The translations under genes were made by a program, and so were the position numbers. The notes beneath the pieces were generated by a model, which did no database searches, was not told the origin of the DNA, and saw only the letters and a program-made list of their open reading frames with translations. A stretch of 64,000 bases of DNA from Chamaelirium japonicum (Eukaryota; Streptophyta; Magnoliopsida; Liliales; Melanthiaceae). The stretch spans positions 253,001 to 317,000 of the forward strand of contig CANTAL010000144.1 of assembly GCA_947650365.1 (NCBI GenBank), given 5' to 3'. This document shows positions 62,754-64,000 of this stretch, piece after piece (the first letter of the stretch is position 1; each line of letters opens with the position of its first letter).

Positions 62754-63104
62754 TAATAGATATTAACCATTAATAGTTACATGCACCGAAGTATATCACA
62801 CTGAGTATCATAACCACTCTGTTATCATCAAAAGAGGGGTGAGTTATCACATGAATAACACGAGTAGGTTAAGTTGTTAGCACACAATCATAACAAATGT
62901 TAGTTGATTCAGATATGTTATCATGTTCCACTATCAAGTGGGTTGTTATTCCATACGGGCTTAAAGAGCCCGGGCATCTTGGGGGGTTCCCACTAGTTTA
63001 CTATATATAGTTATAGGTTGTTTTTTGATGGTGCCATTTGTAAGGGTCTGTTGACTCTGTCATCCATGTCACTTTCCCGTGTTTTGGAATGTAAATGCAA
63101 AATT
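62754..63104 (+). promoter_or_regulatory. Upstream region with TATA box TATATATAG (63002-63010)
   Basis: Low-copy-looking sequence right of gypsy-3, no open frame. TATATATAG at 63002-63010 could be the core promoter of the gene whose first ATG is at 63445. Confidence 0.35.
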
Positions 63105-63192
<88 letters not shown>

Positions 63193-63195
63193 AGA

Positions 63196-63284
<89 letters not shown>
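63105..63284. repeat. (GA)n microsatellite, 180 bp, slightly interrupted
   Basis: GA repeats with single-base interruptions (GGAG, AAGAG, GTGAG). It would lie in the 5' leader of the following gene if the TATA box at 63002 is used. Confidence 0.95.
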
Positions 63285-63286
<2 letters not shown>

Positions 63287-63444
63287 TTGTAAGCCGAAAT
63301 AACGGGTCAAACTCCTTGGTTGTAGGATCCCACGAACTTCTCATTAGCCAGCCAATTTGTTCCTGAGCAACCAAACCCATTAGAGACTTTCACCTTAGAT
63401 TCTAAGGTGGGTGTGTCACCTCGCTCCAAACAGCTGTAAAACAC

Positions 63445-63762
63445 ATGGAAGGCAACCAAACGAAGCAGCAACGAGAGCAAGAAGACCCGCACCAGCAGAG
63501 GAGGAGGAATGGCAAGGTTCTCATCACCACCTTCGAGGAACCTCTGCGGCGGCAACGGCCTCGTCGCCCTCAGAAGACATGGGCGGAACCCTCCAAGCCT
63601 CGACGGCGGCCACCACCAACCCACGGATACGATCGCAGAGCGCTCCTCCTCGCCTACTCTCAGCAGCTGCGGCAGCTCAACCCGCGAGAGGAACAGACGC
63701 GGGCTAAGATATCGAGGCCCCGGTGGGGACGATGGAAGGCCGCCTTCGCGGGCAGTCATGGC
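63445..63762 (+). CDS. First exon of a probable host gene (partial, function unknown)
   Basis: The ATG at 63445 (AACACATGGAA) opens a frame that runs 106 codons to a likely splice donor, GGC|GTAAGC at 63762|63763, followed by T-rich intron-like sequence. The protein is very basic (Arg/Lys/Gln/Pro-rich) with one less biased block, THGYDRRALLLAYSQQLRQL. YDRRALL within it fits the Y-x4-L-hydrophobic pattern of eIF4E-binding peptides; this is a short pattern and may be chance. I do not recognise the family. An overlapping frame (63509-63766) is also open but Ser/Arg-rich without a block of this kind. Confidence 0.45.
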
Positions 63763-64000
63763 GTAAGCTACCCCTCTTGGGTTTGTTCATTGGAGCCGCC
63801 ATTTTTTTTTTGGGTTAAGTTTTTTCAAATAAACAATTAAGCTATAATTTTTTTATTAAAATAACGTTATAAAAAAAAAAAACAGAAGTTCAAAGGTTGG
63901 ATTTCAGATCTCCTCTGGTCGGTCGGCCGTCATGCTCGAGTACGATTCACTTTCGGCTTGTTTGACATCGTGCGGCTGTGATGCACATCGGATCCACCGA
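63763..64000 (+). other. Probable intron start and right flank
   Basis: T/A-rich tracts (63795-63885) as in a plant intron, then GGTCGGTCGGCCGTC near 63920. The next exon is outside or not visible. Confidence 0.3.

Noticed and set aside
49301..63284. GA tracts as a target duplication or paired ends of one large element around gypsy-3
   Set aside because: They lie at unequal distances from gypsy-3, whose true 5-bp duplication is ATTTA; GA tracts are common microsatellites.
63018..63380. Frames of alternating RE/ER or SL
   Set aside because: They are translations of the (GA)n tract.

Overview
This window is nuclear DNA of a flowering plant, dominated by nested LTR retrotransposons. The evidence is Ty3/gypsy elements of the Tat type (gag-protease-RT-RNase H-integrase order, plus antisense genes downstream of pol), a Ty1/copia family with 2.1-2.3 kb LTRs, hAT-type DNA transposons with 8-bp target duplications, and one intact gene of the land-plant DUF1644 zinc-finger family. 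I cannot name the species. No rRNA, tRNA, CRISPR or prokaryotic operon was seen.

Region 1-26036 is a nested stack. The oldest layer is gypsy-2 (minus strand, about 10665-26036), which keeps its 5' LTR, primer-binding site and gag but seems to have lost pol. Gypsy-1 (minus strand, from beyond the left edge to 10664) sits in the 3' part of gypsy-2. A full-length copia element (11912-21961, 2328-bp LTRs, TSD GTTGT) interrupts gypsy-2 gag. Two solo LTRs of the same copia family interrupt gypsy-1 integrase (1660-3794, TSD GACAG) and the gypsy-2 5' LTR (23658-25821, TSD GTGTC).

Region 26037-49431 is a mosaic. It holds a solo LTR with a 43-bp minisatellite (26464-27478), a MITE (28116-28293), a hAT element with 8-bp TSD (28308-29216), a second hAT element (29482-31540) and copia fragments (32-34 kb). 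It also holds gypsy-4, an old minus-strand element whose antisense ORF on the plus strand has a plant-mobile-domain-like segment (36.7-40.4 kb), a solo LTR of the gypsy-1 family (40496-41690, TSD AGTAT), the DUF1644 gene (44547-45608), an LTR-like zone rich in palindromes (46.4-47.9 kb) and another solo LTR (47981-49072, TSD GTATA).

Region 49432-62748 is gypsy-3, a complete young-looking 13.3-kb Tat-type element (TSD ATTTA). Its gag-protease and pol frames are in the same phase and separated only by UAG CAA UUA, the classical tobamovirus-type readthrough context. Downstream of pol it has 78-bp hairpin repeats and an antisense gene with its own TATA box, a good start context, a phase-0 GT-AG intron and a C-terminal coiled coil with a basic tail. 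A 146-bp tandem array lies upstream of that antisense promoter. Integrase and the antisense gene are both broken in this copy.

The right end (62749-64000) holds a TATA box, a long GA tract and the first exon of a probable host gene that runs out of the window.
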